From an uncultured Lachnospiraceae bacterium (lineage in GTDB: Bacteria; Bacillota; Clostridia; Lachnospirales; Lachnospiraceae), in contig CALWRS010000009.1 in assembly GCA_944384025.1 (NCBI GenBank), forward strand, positions 1 through 64,000: a stretch of 64,000 nucleotides of DNA. Reading direction: 5' to 3'. Shown piece after piece: positions 1 through 7,669 of the stretch. Position 1 is the first letter of the stretch; each line of letters begins with the position of its first letter. The position numbers were made by a program, and so were the translations under genes. The notes beneath the pieces are model-generated. The model searched no databases. It saw nothing but the letters and a program-made list of their open reading frames with translations, and had not been told where the DNA came from.

Positions 1-22
1 GCTTTGCGGCAGGGGCTATGTG

Positions 23-123
23 AGTGCAACGAACAGCGAGAAAGCCCGAAGGGCTTGCGAGCGGAACGTTCGTCGCTAGAGAGCCGAAAGGATACCGGAT
101 TAGCAAGTGCAACGAACAGCGAG
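23..123. repeat. 18-bp direct repeat pair with hairpin
   Basis: The 18-mer AGTGCAACGAACAGCGAG occurs at 23-40 and again at 106-123, in the same orientation. Between the copies lies a small hairpin, AAGCCC (42-47), GAA loop, GGGCTT (51-56). No gene is visible in 1-156. The layout resembles the small dispersed repeats found between genes in many Clostridia. It could be part of a larger element cut by the window edge, or the 3' end of an upstream transcript. Function unknown. Confidence 0.7.
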
Positions 124-156
124 TGATTAATTAAAACCTTTTGTGTGAGGGAATTC

Positions 157-726
157 ATGAAAAAGAACGTTATTGTAGTAGGAGTCGTACTCCTGCTTGC
201 GCTTTTGCTTGGCTGCCTGTTTTTTGCGGCAGACAAATTAGGAAAAGAAAAGACGGTGGTGACGCCGTCGGTTAACGTAACGCCGTCCACGGAGGCGACG
301 CCGTCTGCCGGGGGAGACCATGCGGCAGATCCAACGCCTACAAACACGCCAACGCCGGCAGATTCGGCGCAGCTAACGCCTACGAGTGCGCCAAGCGAAA
401 TGCCGACGCCGGAGCCTACGCCCAGTGAAACGCCTACAAACACGCCAACGCCAACGCCGGAGCAGTCACAAGGTCTAAGCGTGCAAGAAGCGATGGAGCT
501 GCTCTGCCTTGTCAGCGCCGACGAGCTTCGACTGCCGGAAGATATTTCGGCTTATGACCTGGAAGCGGACGATTGGACGACGATGATCCGAGGCAAGGAA
601 TGTTACTGTATTAACGTTTTAAATCCAGGCGGAGGACTTGCCGGCATGTTCTACATTGCTCTGGATGCAAGTATTGGCTATCGCGTGGATGAAACGGGAG
701 GATTTCTTGCGATTTCGCTTCCGTAA
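157..726 (+). CDS. Membrane-anchored Pro/Thr-rich protein
   Basis: I do not recognise a family. The 189-residue product begins with Lys-Lys and a hydrophobic segment (about residues 5-26) that would act as an uncleaved anchor or signal. A low-complexity linker follows (about 33-108), built from TPTPS/TNTPTP units, and then a compact C-terminal domain of about 80 residues. This fits an extracytoplasmic domain held away from the membrane by a stalk. I chose the ATG at 157, five bases after GAGGG, over the in-frame GTG at 145. It is the first gene of a closely spaced set that continues with the giant solenoid gene 26 bases downstream, so it probably belongs to the same operon. Confidence 0.75.
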   Translation: MKKNVIVVGVVLLLALLLGCLFFAADKLGKEKTVVTPSVNVTPSTEATPSAGGDHAADPTPTNTPTPADSAQLTPTSAPSEMPTPEPTPSETPTNTPTPTPEQSQGLSVQEAMELLCLVSADELRLPEDISAYDLEADDWTTMIRGKECYCINVLNPGGGLAGMFYIALDASIGYRVDETGGFLAISLP

Positions 727-752
727 CCGAGAATCGAAAGGAGGGTGCGACA

Positions 753-3700
753 GTGAGAGAAAAGATTAACGCCATGGCAAACGGCAGCATCTCTTATGAG
801 CTGCCGCGCCTGATTTTGGACTGCGAGCGGATTAACTGCACAGTGGAAGCAGGGAAAGTGCTGCGCGCAAGAATCACGCTTAGCAACAGCGAAGAGCGCC
901 TTATGAAGGGCATTGTCCTCTCCGACCATCCGGTTTTGGAGCCGGTGACGCAAAAAATTTCCGGCGTTCGGGCAAACGTGGATTATATTGTTCACGGCGA
1001 ATACCTGACGGAGGGAGAAGTTGTTAGCGGCGCACTTACAATGATTACCGACTGCGGCGAGGTCGCGGTTACGTTTCGAGTGGAAGTTGTTTCGCCGTCG
1101 CTGTTTTCTTCGGAAGGAGAAATCCGGAACCTGCAGCAGTTTGCCGCATTGGCAAAAGAAGACTGGGCAAAGGCGGCGGCCTTGTTTTGGGAGCCGTCTT
1201 TTCGAACGTTTCTTACGCACCGCGAGCCGGAGCAGGCGCCGCTTTGGGATCATTTGCGTTCCTGTGCGATGCGGGATTTGGCGATGGAAGAGTTTCTTGT
1301 AAAGACCGGACAGAAAATGGATGTAAGCTTCCGGGTTGAAGAAAAGCCGATTTCCTACGAAGTAGGCGAGCGCGATTTTGTAGACCGGATTAGCGTGACG
1401 AAAAACAATTGGGGCTATTTGCGTGTGCGCGTGAGCGCAACGGAGCCTTTCTTGCTGCCGGAAGTTTCGGAACTGACGATGACGCAGTTTCACGCAAACG
1501 CTTTGGAGCTGCGGTTTCGCATATTGGCGGAAAAAATGGGCTGCGGCAAGCACTTTGCAAAGCTGGTGCTTGCATCGGAAGGACAGCGCGCGGAAATTCC
1601 TATTGTCTGCCATAAAGCGCAGGAAAATCCGCTGGAATTTGCAGCGCAGCGGGAGATAAAGCGGCTGTACGCAAAGCTTGCGGAAAATCATCTGCAATAC
1701 GCGATGAATCGGATTCCGGCGGGGCGCTACGTTTTGGAAGCGGAAGCGCTTTTAGCAAGGCTTGAGCAGCTTGGACCGTGCGATACGTTAGAGTTTCGCC
1801 TCTACCAGGTTTATTTATACCGAATTGCCGGAAAGGAGAGCGCCGCAAATACTGCGCTTCGCCTGATTTCCGAAGAGGAATGGAAGATGGCATCGGTGCG
1901 TGGGAAGGCGTTTTACCTGTTTTTAAAGGCGGAGCGGGTGCAAAGCAACAAGCCGGAATTAATGGAGCAGCTGTATCGCTTGTGCAACGAAAATCCGGAG
2001 CATCCGGAGCTTGGACTCCTTTTGATAAAACTTGACGAGCGGTACGCAAAGGCGTCTCGGATGAAACTTGAGGAACTGCGCAGCCTGTTTGAAAACGGCT
2101 GCGAATCGCCGCTTTTGTACGCGCAGGCCGCAGAAATTTATAACAGCGATCCTTCTTGGCTGCACGAGCTGGATTCGTTTGCCGTGCAAAGCGTTTGCTT
2201 TGCCGCAAAGCGCGGCGTGGCAGGAAGAGAGCTGGCGCAGCAGTTTGCCTATCTGGTAGAGAGAGCGCGGGAAGTTTCCATGCTCTATTATCGAATATTG
2301 TCGCGCTTATACGACCGGCATCCGTGCAGGGAGCTGCTTCGCGCAATCTGCTACGTGCTTATCCGCGAGGAACGAAGAGAATCCTGCTACGGCGTTTGGT
2401 ACCAGCGAAGCGTCCGCGAGCAGCAGCGCATTGCCGAATTGTACGAATACTACATGTATACCGTAGAAGACGATGTGGAGCGAAATCTTGACCCCGCCGT
2501 TTTGAATTACTTTGTATACAACAGTCGCTTAAGCGACGAGCGGCTCGCTTTCTTGTATGCGAACGTTGTCTGCCACAAAGAGAGCAACCGCCTGATTTAC
2601 GATACCTACCGGGAAAAAATGCACACGTACGCCATGAGCCAGATGCGCGCCGGGAAAAACAGCCGCCATCTTGCGATTGTATATAACGACTGCCTGTCCG
2701 ATTCGGAGACAAAAACGGAAGCGCTTGCTTATTTGCCAAGAGTAGCGTTTCGCTGTGAAGTGGAGTGTGCGCAGGAGTCCATACGGTATGTCTGCGTTAC
2801 GCATCCGGAGCTTTCCGAAGAGACGATAGCGCCGCTTGTAAACGGGAAGGCGCAGGTCGATATTTATACGAACCGGTATTTGCTGTCGCTTGTGGACGAG
2901 GAGGGAAACCGGCACGTTACGGGCATTGTCTACCGCTTCCATCGCCTGCTCCACGCGCAGGAGTACTACGGCGAGTCGTATCGGCTAAGTCCGGAAAGCA
3001 GCGGGCTGCTTTTGCATTTGGCGGCAAGAGCGCAGGCTGAAAATAAGTACGACGGCGCTTCGATGGAGCTTCGGCGGCAGGCCGCGCGTCTTTCGGAAAT
3101 TAGCGAAACGTTCCGCGGGGAATTGGTACGCACGCTGCTTTTGTATTTTTACGACAACTTCCAAGACGATATGCTTGGCGAGTATATGACGCAGTTGGAA
3201 GAGAGGCAGATTCCGCGCAAGCAGCGCGCGAAAATCGTGAGCCTTCTTATGATTCGCGCCCAACACGAGCGGGCGCTCCCGATGCTTTTGCACTTTGGCA
3301 CAAAGGAGCTTGACCCTAGGCTTGTGGAGAGCTTTTGCATTTCGCTGCCGCAGGAATTTTGGGAAGCGCACGAAGCGGAAATTCTGCGTTTGATGTACTG
3401 GGCCTTTACGCAGGGCAGACGAAGCGAGCCGCTTATACAGCGGTTGGTTGACGGTTATCAAGGGCCTACGGACTGCATGTATCTTCTTTGGCAGGAAGCG
3501 AACCGCATGGGGCTTGCAAGCGCGGATATGGAAGAGCGCCTGCTTGCGCAAATGCTGTTTACGGAATCGCACATGGAGGACGCCGACCAAGTCTTTGGTC
3601 ACTACAAACGCCCCGGAAGCAACCGCCAGCTGATTCGGGCATATTTAACGTACGTCTCGTACAAATACTTGTTTGGAGACGTCCCGCTGGGAGAACAGAC

Positions 3701-4295
3701 GATTGCCTTTATGAAGCGAGACGTTTACATAGACGAAAACGACCTTTGCATTTTGGCGCTTTTGCGCAAGTTTTCGCAGCAGGAAGAACTGGATGCAGAG
3801 GAGCAGTCGTTTGCGGAATACTGGCTGCCCAAAATGGAGGCAAAAGGAAAGGTGCTTGCTTGCTTTCTTAAGCTGTCGCGCTACGTAAGGCTTCCGGAGA
3901 ACATGGAAGATAAGGTCATTATCGAATACCACACCAATCCGAAAAACCGCGTGACGCTTCACTTTACTTACCGCGCGGGCGGAAAGCGCAGGCAGCAGGA
4001 TTATCCGATGCGCAACATCGGCTACGGCATTTTCGTAAAAGAGCTGGTGCTCTTTGAAGGCGAACGGATTGAGTACGTAATCTCAGAAGAAGACGGGATC
4101 GATTCGACCGTTACCGAAAAAGCCGTACTGGTCGGAGAAATGAGCGGCCGCGATCCGCAGAGCCGCTTTGGGAAAATCAACGCCATCATTGCCGCGCGAA
4201 GGGCGGAAGACAAAGAAAAGGCGCTGGAGCTTTTGCAGGCTTACGTCAGAGATTCGTTCGCCGTAAGTCAGCTTTTTCACGAAATAGAGGAATAA
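753..4295 (+). CDS. Giant solenoid protein, DUF5717-like
   Basis: This 1180-residue protein has no signal peptide and no membrane span, so it should be cytoplasmic. The first ~290 residues look beta-rich (two sandwich-like domains). Residues ~300-1000 are a continuous helical, TPR-like solenoid. The last ~150 residues return to a beta domain. From memory this matches the DUF5717 family of Lachnospiraceae; I could not confirm it by search. No catalytic motif is evident, and a scaffold role is inference. Translation starts at GTG 753 behind AAAGGAGGG. Its neighbours are an actin/Hsp70-like ATPase gene 28 bases downstream and an anchored stalk protein upstream. Conserved linkage of the two families would support one complex. 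Confidence 0.8.
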   Translation: MREKINAMANGSISYELPRLILDCERINCTVEAGKVLRARITLSNSEERLMKGIVLSDHPVLEPVTQKISGVRANVDYIVHGEYLTEGEVVSGALTMITDCGEVAVTFRVEVVSPSLFSSEGEIRNLQQFAALAKEDWAKAAALFWEPSFRTFLTHREPEQAPLWDHLRSCAMRDLAMEEFLVKTGQKMDVSFRVEEKPISYEVGERDFVDRISVTKNNWGYLRVRVSATEPFLLPEVSELTMTQFHANALELRFRILAEKMGCGKHFAKLVLASEGQRAEIPIVCHKAQENPLEFAAQREIKRLYAKLAENHLQYAMNRIPAGRYVLEAEALLARLEQLGPCDTLEFRLYQVYLYRIAGKESAANTALRLISEEEWKMASVRGKAFYLFLKAERVQSNKPELMEQLYRLCNENPEHPELGLLLIKLDERYAKASRMKLEELRSLFENGCESPLLYAQAAEIYNSDPSWLHELDSFAVQSVCFAAKRGVAGRELAQQFAYLVERAREVSMLYYRILSRLYDRHPCRELLRAICYVLIREERRESCYGVWYQRSVREQQRIAELYEYYMYTVEDDVERNLDPAVLNYFVYNSRLSDERLAFLYANVVCHKESNRLIYDTYREKMHTYAMSQMRAGKNSRHLAIVYNDCLSDSETKTEALAYLPRVAFRCEVECAQESIRYVCVTHPELSEETIAPLVNGKAQVDIYTNRYLLSLVDEEGNRHVTGIVYRFHRLLHAQEYYGESYRLSPESSGLLLHLAARAQAENKYDGASMELRRQAARLSEISETFRGELVRTLLLYFYDNFQDDMLGEYMTQLEERQIPRKQRAKIVSLLMIRAQHERALPMLLHFGTKELDPRLVESFCISLPQEFWEAHEAEILRLMYWAFTQGRRSEPLIQRLVDGYQGPTDCMYLLWQEANRMGLASADMEERLLAQMLFTESHMEDADQVFGHYKRPGSNRQLIRAYLTYVSYKYLFGDVPLGEQTIAFMKRDVYIDENDLCILALLRKFSQQEELDAEEQSFAEYWLPKMEAKGKVLACFLKLSRYVRLPENMEDKVIIEYHTNPKNRVTLHFTYRAGGKRRQQDYPMRNIGYGIFVKELVLFEGERIEYVISEEDGIDSTVTEKAVLVGEMSGRDPQSRFGKINAIIAARRAEDKEKALELLQAYVRDSFAVSQLFHEIEE

Positions 4296-4323
4296 TGGAA
4301 CGCACGCCGGAGGGGAGGGGAAT

Positions 4324-5574
4324 ATGGAACATCGAAGTCTGGTTGTAGGAATGGATCTTGGCGAAGAGTATACGCAGCTTTGCGTTAAGCGGGAAGGACA
4401 GGAGCCGGAGTCGATTTGCATCTCCCCCGGAAACGACCGCTTTTTAATTCCGACAGCACTATGCATCCGAAACGACACAAAAGACTGGCTGTTTGGAGAA
4501 GAGGCGATTCGCTGCCGCAACCGCGAGGCGGGCTGTTTCTTTTCCGACCTGCTTGGAAAGGCGACGAGGCAGGAGACGGTAACGATTTACGAGATGGAGT
4601 TTACGGGAGCGATGCTTTTGGAGCGGTTTGTGCGAAAGGTGCTTACCGCGCTGAAGCAAAGGTATATTCAAGATACGATCGAGCGCGTAACCGTAACCGT
4701 GCAGGAGTTAAATGAAAACCTGGAAGCGGCCATATACCAGTCGCTTGAGGGCGTTGGCATTCGAAGAGACCGCGCTGCCGTGCAAAACCATCTGCTGAGT
4801 TTTATGTATTACGCAGTCAGCCAGCCAAAGTCGCTTTGGGCTGCGGACGTTGGGCTGTTTGATTTTCGCGCCGAAGGAATGTTTTACTACCAGCTTAGCG
4901 CCTCTAGACGCGTAAGTCCCGTGGCAATTTCCGCGCAGACGGCGGATTTGTCCGACTTGATGGATTACGAAATGCTTCGTTCAATGAACGACAAGTCGCT
5001 TGCTTACACGTTTCGAACCGTTACGGATAAAGTGCTTTCGCATCGGCTGCTTTCGGCGATTTACGTAACCGGAAGCGGGTTTGAAGGCGCTTGGTGCGAT
5101 TCGGTATTGCGTGAGCTGTGCGTAGCGCGGCGCGTCTTTAAAGGGCAGAACCTTTACGTAAAAGGCGCGGCTTATGCGGCGGCAGGCGGCCCCGCGCAAA
5201 ACGAGTTTCTTTTCCTGACGGAAGATATGCTGCGGGCTACCGTGTGCATTCGCATGTTTCGCGACAATCGGATTTCCGATTATCCGCTCGTAACCGCAGG
5301 AACAAAGTGGAACGAAGTCAATGCAAAGACCGTAGGCATTTTAGACGATACGGACGAAGTGTTTTTCACGGTCTTAAGCGCGGTTCGAAAGGAAACCAAA
5401 CACGTAGTAATGAATCTGCGCAATCTTCACCGAAGAGAAAACAAGACGACCCGGGTTTCGATAGGCATTCGCTGCATTGACCGCGATACGGCGGTGCTTA
5501 CGGTGAAAGACTTAGGCTTCGGGCAGTTTTATCCAAACACATACCGCATCTGGGAAAAGGTAATTACACTGTAG
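4324..5574 (+). CDS. Actin/Hsp70-like ATPase, DUF5716-like
   Basis: The 416-residue product opens with VVGMDLGEEYTQL (about residues 6-18), which resembles the phosphate-1 loop of the actin/Hsp70/sugar-kinase superfold. A later segment, IYVTGSGFEGAW (about 242-253), resembles its adenosine motif. A second strand-loop, WAADVGLFDF, lies near residues 178-187 where phosphate-2 would fall. There is no signal peptide. I recall this as the DUF5716 family that travels with DUF5717 in Lachnospiraceae, but that was not searched. The likely role is an ATP-driven switch or polymer working with the giant solenoid upstream and the repeat protein downstream. The biological process is unknown. It starts at ATG 4324 behind GGAGGGGAAT. 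Confidence 0.75.
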   Translation: MEHRSLVVGMDLGEEYTQLCVKREGQEPESICISPGNDRFLIPTALCIRNDTKDWLFGEEAIRCRNREAGCFFSDLLGKATRQETVTIYEMEFTGAMLLERFVRKVLTALKQRYIQDTIERVTVTVQELNENLEAAIYQSLEGVGIRRDRAAVQNHLLSFMYYAVSQPKSLWAADVGLFDFRAEGMFYYQLSASRRVSPVAISAQTADLSDLMDYEMLRSMNDKSLAYTFRTVTDKVLSHRLLSAIYVTGSGFEGAWCDSVLRELCVARRVFKGQNLYVKGAAYAAAGGPAQNEFLFLTEDMLRATVCIRMFRDNRISDYPLVTAGTKWNEVNAKTVGILDDTDEVFFTVLSAVRKETKHVVMNLRNLHRRENKTTRVSIGIRCIDRDTAVLTVKDLGFGQFYPNTYRIWEKVITL

Positions 5575-5617
5575 CAGCTGCAAGCGGGTCTTGAGTTTTG
5601 GGAGAAAGGAGGGTCCT

Positions 5618-6448
5618 ATGGGACGGCTTATTTACTGTATCGGCGAAAAAGCGAAGCTGCCGTATTATTTTGCTTCCACGGGAACCCGCGTTTACACAAT
5701 GGAAGAATTGTGTTACTACCTCTACCACAACATCGAAACGCTCCGGGAAGATCTCGCAGACGACCAGCTGATTTTTTGGATTCGCGACGAGCTGAAAATG
5801 CCGGAGCGCGCCGACTACTTAGAGCAGATAAAGCGAAAGGAAGCCGGTATTAAGGACTTTGTCGTCGCTGTTTTTTGCAGCACGGATTACTACTCGAAAG
5901 AAGAAATCGAGCAATTGGTAGCGGAAATTGACGCATATTTTTCGCTTCCGCCGGTTGCGCGAAAGAAAAGGCACGCGGACGCTTTTTTGCGGTGCGGAAA
6001 TACGCATGAGGCAATGTCCGATTACCGCAGCCTCATTGACGACAGGGAGTTTTCCCAGCTTACAGATGCGCAGCAGGGGCAGGTTTATCACAACCTTGCC
6101 GTTTTGCAGGCGCGGGACGGGCTGTTTCGAAACGCATCGAATTATTTTCTTCGAGCGTATGAAAAAAGCGGCGAAAAGGAAAGCCTTTGCCAATACTTGT
6201 ACGCCCTAAAGCTTGGCGGCATGGATGCGCAGCTAAACAAAGAGCTGAACCGCTTTATCAAGGAAACCGACGTAATGCGCCGGATGGAAAATCAGTTTTA
6301 TTTTATTGAGGAAAATCGGGAATATTCGCCGGAATACGGCAGTGTGCTTCGGCTGATGGAATTAAAGGACCGGGAAGACCTAGAAGAGGATTTCTGGTGG
6401 TTGTTTGACGAGACGATTTCACGCCTGAAAAAGGCATATCGCAGCTAA
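5618..6448 (+). CDS. Helical repeat (TPR-like) protein
   Basis: This 276-residue protein has an N-terminal domain of about 110 residues (MGRLIYCIGEKAKLPYYF...) followed by helical pairs that read as degenerate TPRs, for example around YHNLAVLQARDGLFRNASNY. No signal peptide or membrane span is present. The ATG at 5618 lies just after AAAGGAGGG and is preferred over the in-frame TTG at 5591. It sits between the Hsp70-like ATPase gene and a lipoprotein gene with short gaps, so it is probably co-transcribed. I do not recognise a named family. An adaptor function within the same complex is inference. Confidence 0.7.
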   Translation: MGRLIYCIGEKAKLPYYFASTGTRVYTMEELCYYLYHNIETLREDLADDQLIFWIRDELKMPERADYLEQIKRKEAGIKDFVVAVFCSTDYYSKEEIEQLVAEIDAYFSLPPVARKKRHADAFLRCGNTHEAMSDYRSLIDDREFSQLTDAQQGQVYHNLAVLQARDGLFRNASNYFLRAYEKSGEKESLCQYLYALKLGGMDAQLNKELNRFIKETDVMRRMENQFYFIEENREYSPEYGSVLRLMELKDREDLEEDFWWLFDETISRLKKAYRS

Positions 6449-6461
6449 GAAGGAGAGCAGT

Positions 6462-7589
6462 GTGAAGAAAATACGAAGGATTTTATTTTTTCTGCCCTTA
6501 CTCGGGCTGCTTGGCTGCGAAGCAAGGGTTGCAGATACGGATTTGTTTCATTTAACCGTGACGCCGGAGGAATTTCGCAACAATTTCGTTACCGTGACGC
6601 CGGAGGAGGTTTCCGCGAAAAATCCATACACGCAAAGCATTTTGGCGTTTAACCGAGCGCCGGAAGCCGTTAAAAGCGTAGCGGCGTGCGATTTCTCAAG
6701 CGCAGAAGCGATTTATGAGAGCTACTGCCGGCAGACAGCTCAGACCGATGCAAACGGACAAGTCTGGTATCCGGATTCCGTTTACGTAGACCGGGTTCCG
6801 ACGAACCAGTATTTTAATGTAAAGCGCTTGCTTGTATACGACGAGGCTACGGACAGCGCGTACGGCTACTACGACAACGGCGACCTCGCTTTTGCCGTCG
6901 AGGGCGCGCAGAGCGAATCTGCGCAAACGACGCTGTACGCATACGGCTACGATGCAAACGACCGCCGCATTTATTGCGCGTGGCGGGGCTTAGAAGAGAG
7001 CGTCGTCTCCTTCTCCTACCTAAACTACAACGAATCGGGGCACGTATTTCAGGAGTACCGCTATCCGGTGCAGGAAGAGAAGGACGACCGGATTTTGTTC
7101 GTGGAATACGGCCTGAATTACGTCGCGGACGGCAGCTATTTTTATTTTGTGGGCGGCGAAGACGGCGGCTACACGGAATATTATTTTTATTCGGACGCAA
7201 GCGCATCCTGTGAAAGAAGCTACGACAAGAGAGGCTTTCTTTTGCGTGAGGAGCGCTGGGATTTGGCCGGACGGCAGACGTATCTGTTTGAAGAGGATGC
7301 GGCGACAGGAGAAAATTCCTGCATCCAGCGTGCGTACGACGACGAAGGAAATTGCATTTCAAAGCATGTGTACGAAAACGAGATGCTTATCGCGGAAGAG
7401 CAATACGAATACGGCTACGACGAAGAAGGGCGCATCCTCACGATGGATGTTTACGTCGAGGAGACGCTGTCGGTGCATTACGATTATTTTTACTTAACCG
7501 ACGCGGCCGGAAGGGTGACGCAGGCGCATAGAACCGGTTCGGATGGAAGTACGCAGCAGCTGCTTTCCCGCGTTTATCGTTTCGAATAA
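6462..7589 (+). CDS. Lipoprotein with YD-repeat-like modules
   Basis: The 375-residue product has a typical lipoprotein signal: Lys/Arg-rich start, hydrophobic core and lipobox LLGC with Cys19. The mature part contains beta-hairpin units resembling YD/RHS repeats, for example AYDDEGNCISKHVY and GYDEEGRILTMDVY, and is rich in Tyr, Asp and Glu. It should be anchored on the outer face of the membrane. It starts with GTG 6462 behind AAGGAGAG, 13 bases after the preceding gene, and closes the five-gene set. YD repeats often bind carbohydrate or form shells, but no specific role can be assigned. Whether it contacts the cytosolic Hsp70-like/solenoid proteins through the anchored stalk protein is speculation. 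Confidence 0.75.
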   Translation: MKKIRRILFFLPLLGLLGCEARVADTDLFHLTVTPEEFRNNFVTVTPEEVSAKNPYTQSILAFNRAPEAVKSVAACDFSSAEAIYESYCRQTAQTDANGQVWYPDSVYVDRVPTNQYFNVKRLLVYDEATDSAYGYYDNGDLAFAVEGAQSESAQTTLYAYGYDANDRRIYCAWRGLEESVVSFSYLNYNESGHVFQEYRYPVQEEKDDRILFVEYGLNYVADGSYFYFVGGEDGGYTEYYFYSDASASCERSYDKRGFLLREERWDLAGRQTYLFEEDAATGENSCIQRAYDDEGNCISKHVYENEMLIAEEQYEYGYDEEGRILTMDVYVEETLSVHYDYFYLTDAAGRVTQAHRTGSDGSTQQLLSRVYRFE

Positions 7590-7599
7590 GAAAAAATAC

Positions 7600-7628
7600 T
7601 TGAAAGAACCTGCATCCTGCGCTAGATT
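7600..7628 (+). promoter_or_regulatory. Sigma-A promoter of valS
   Basis: TTGAAA (7600-7605) and TAGATT (7623-7628) are separated by exactly 17 bases and lie 42 bases before the valS start. The leader is too short to hold a T-box, the usual valS control element in many Firmicutes. Confidence 0.6.
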
Positions 7629-7669
7629 AGGAACATGGGAAAATGTAAAATACAGAACCGGAGGCTGAA

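Noticed and set aside
145-156. GTG 145 as start of the first gene
   Set aside because: It would place the GAGGG ribosome binding site inside the coding region. ATG 157 is correctly spaced after it.
678-1697. Long minus-strand open frame of 339 codons inside the giant solenoid gene
   Set aside because: It is antisense to a well-supported gene, has no ribosome binding site, and its composition (Arg/His/Phe/Cys-rich) is typical of shadow frames.
7590-7669. T-box riboswitch before valS
   Set aside because: The leader after the promoter is only about 40 bases, and no specifier loop or T-box sequence is visible.
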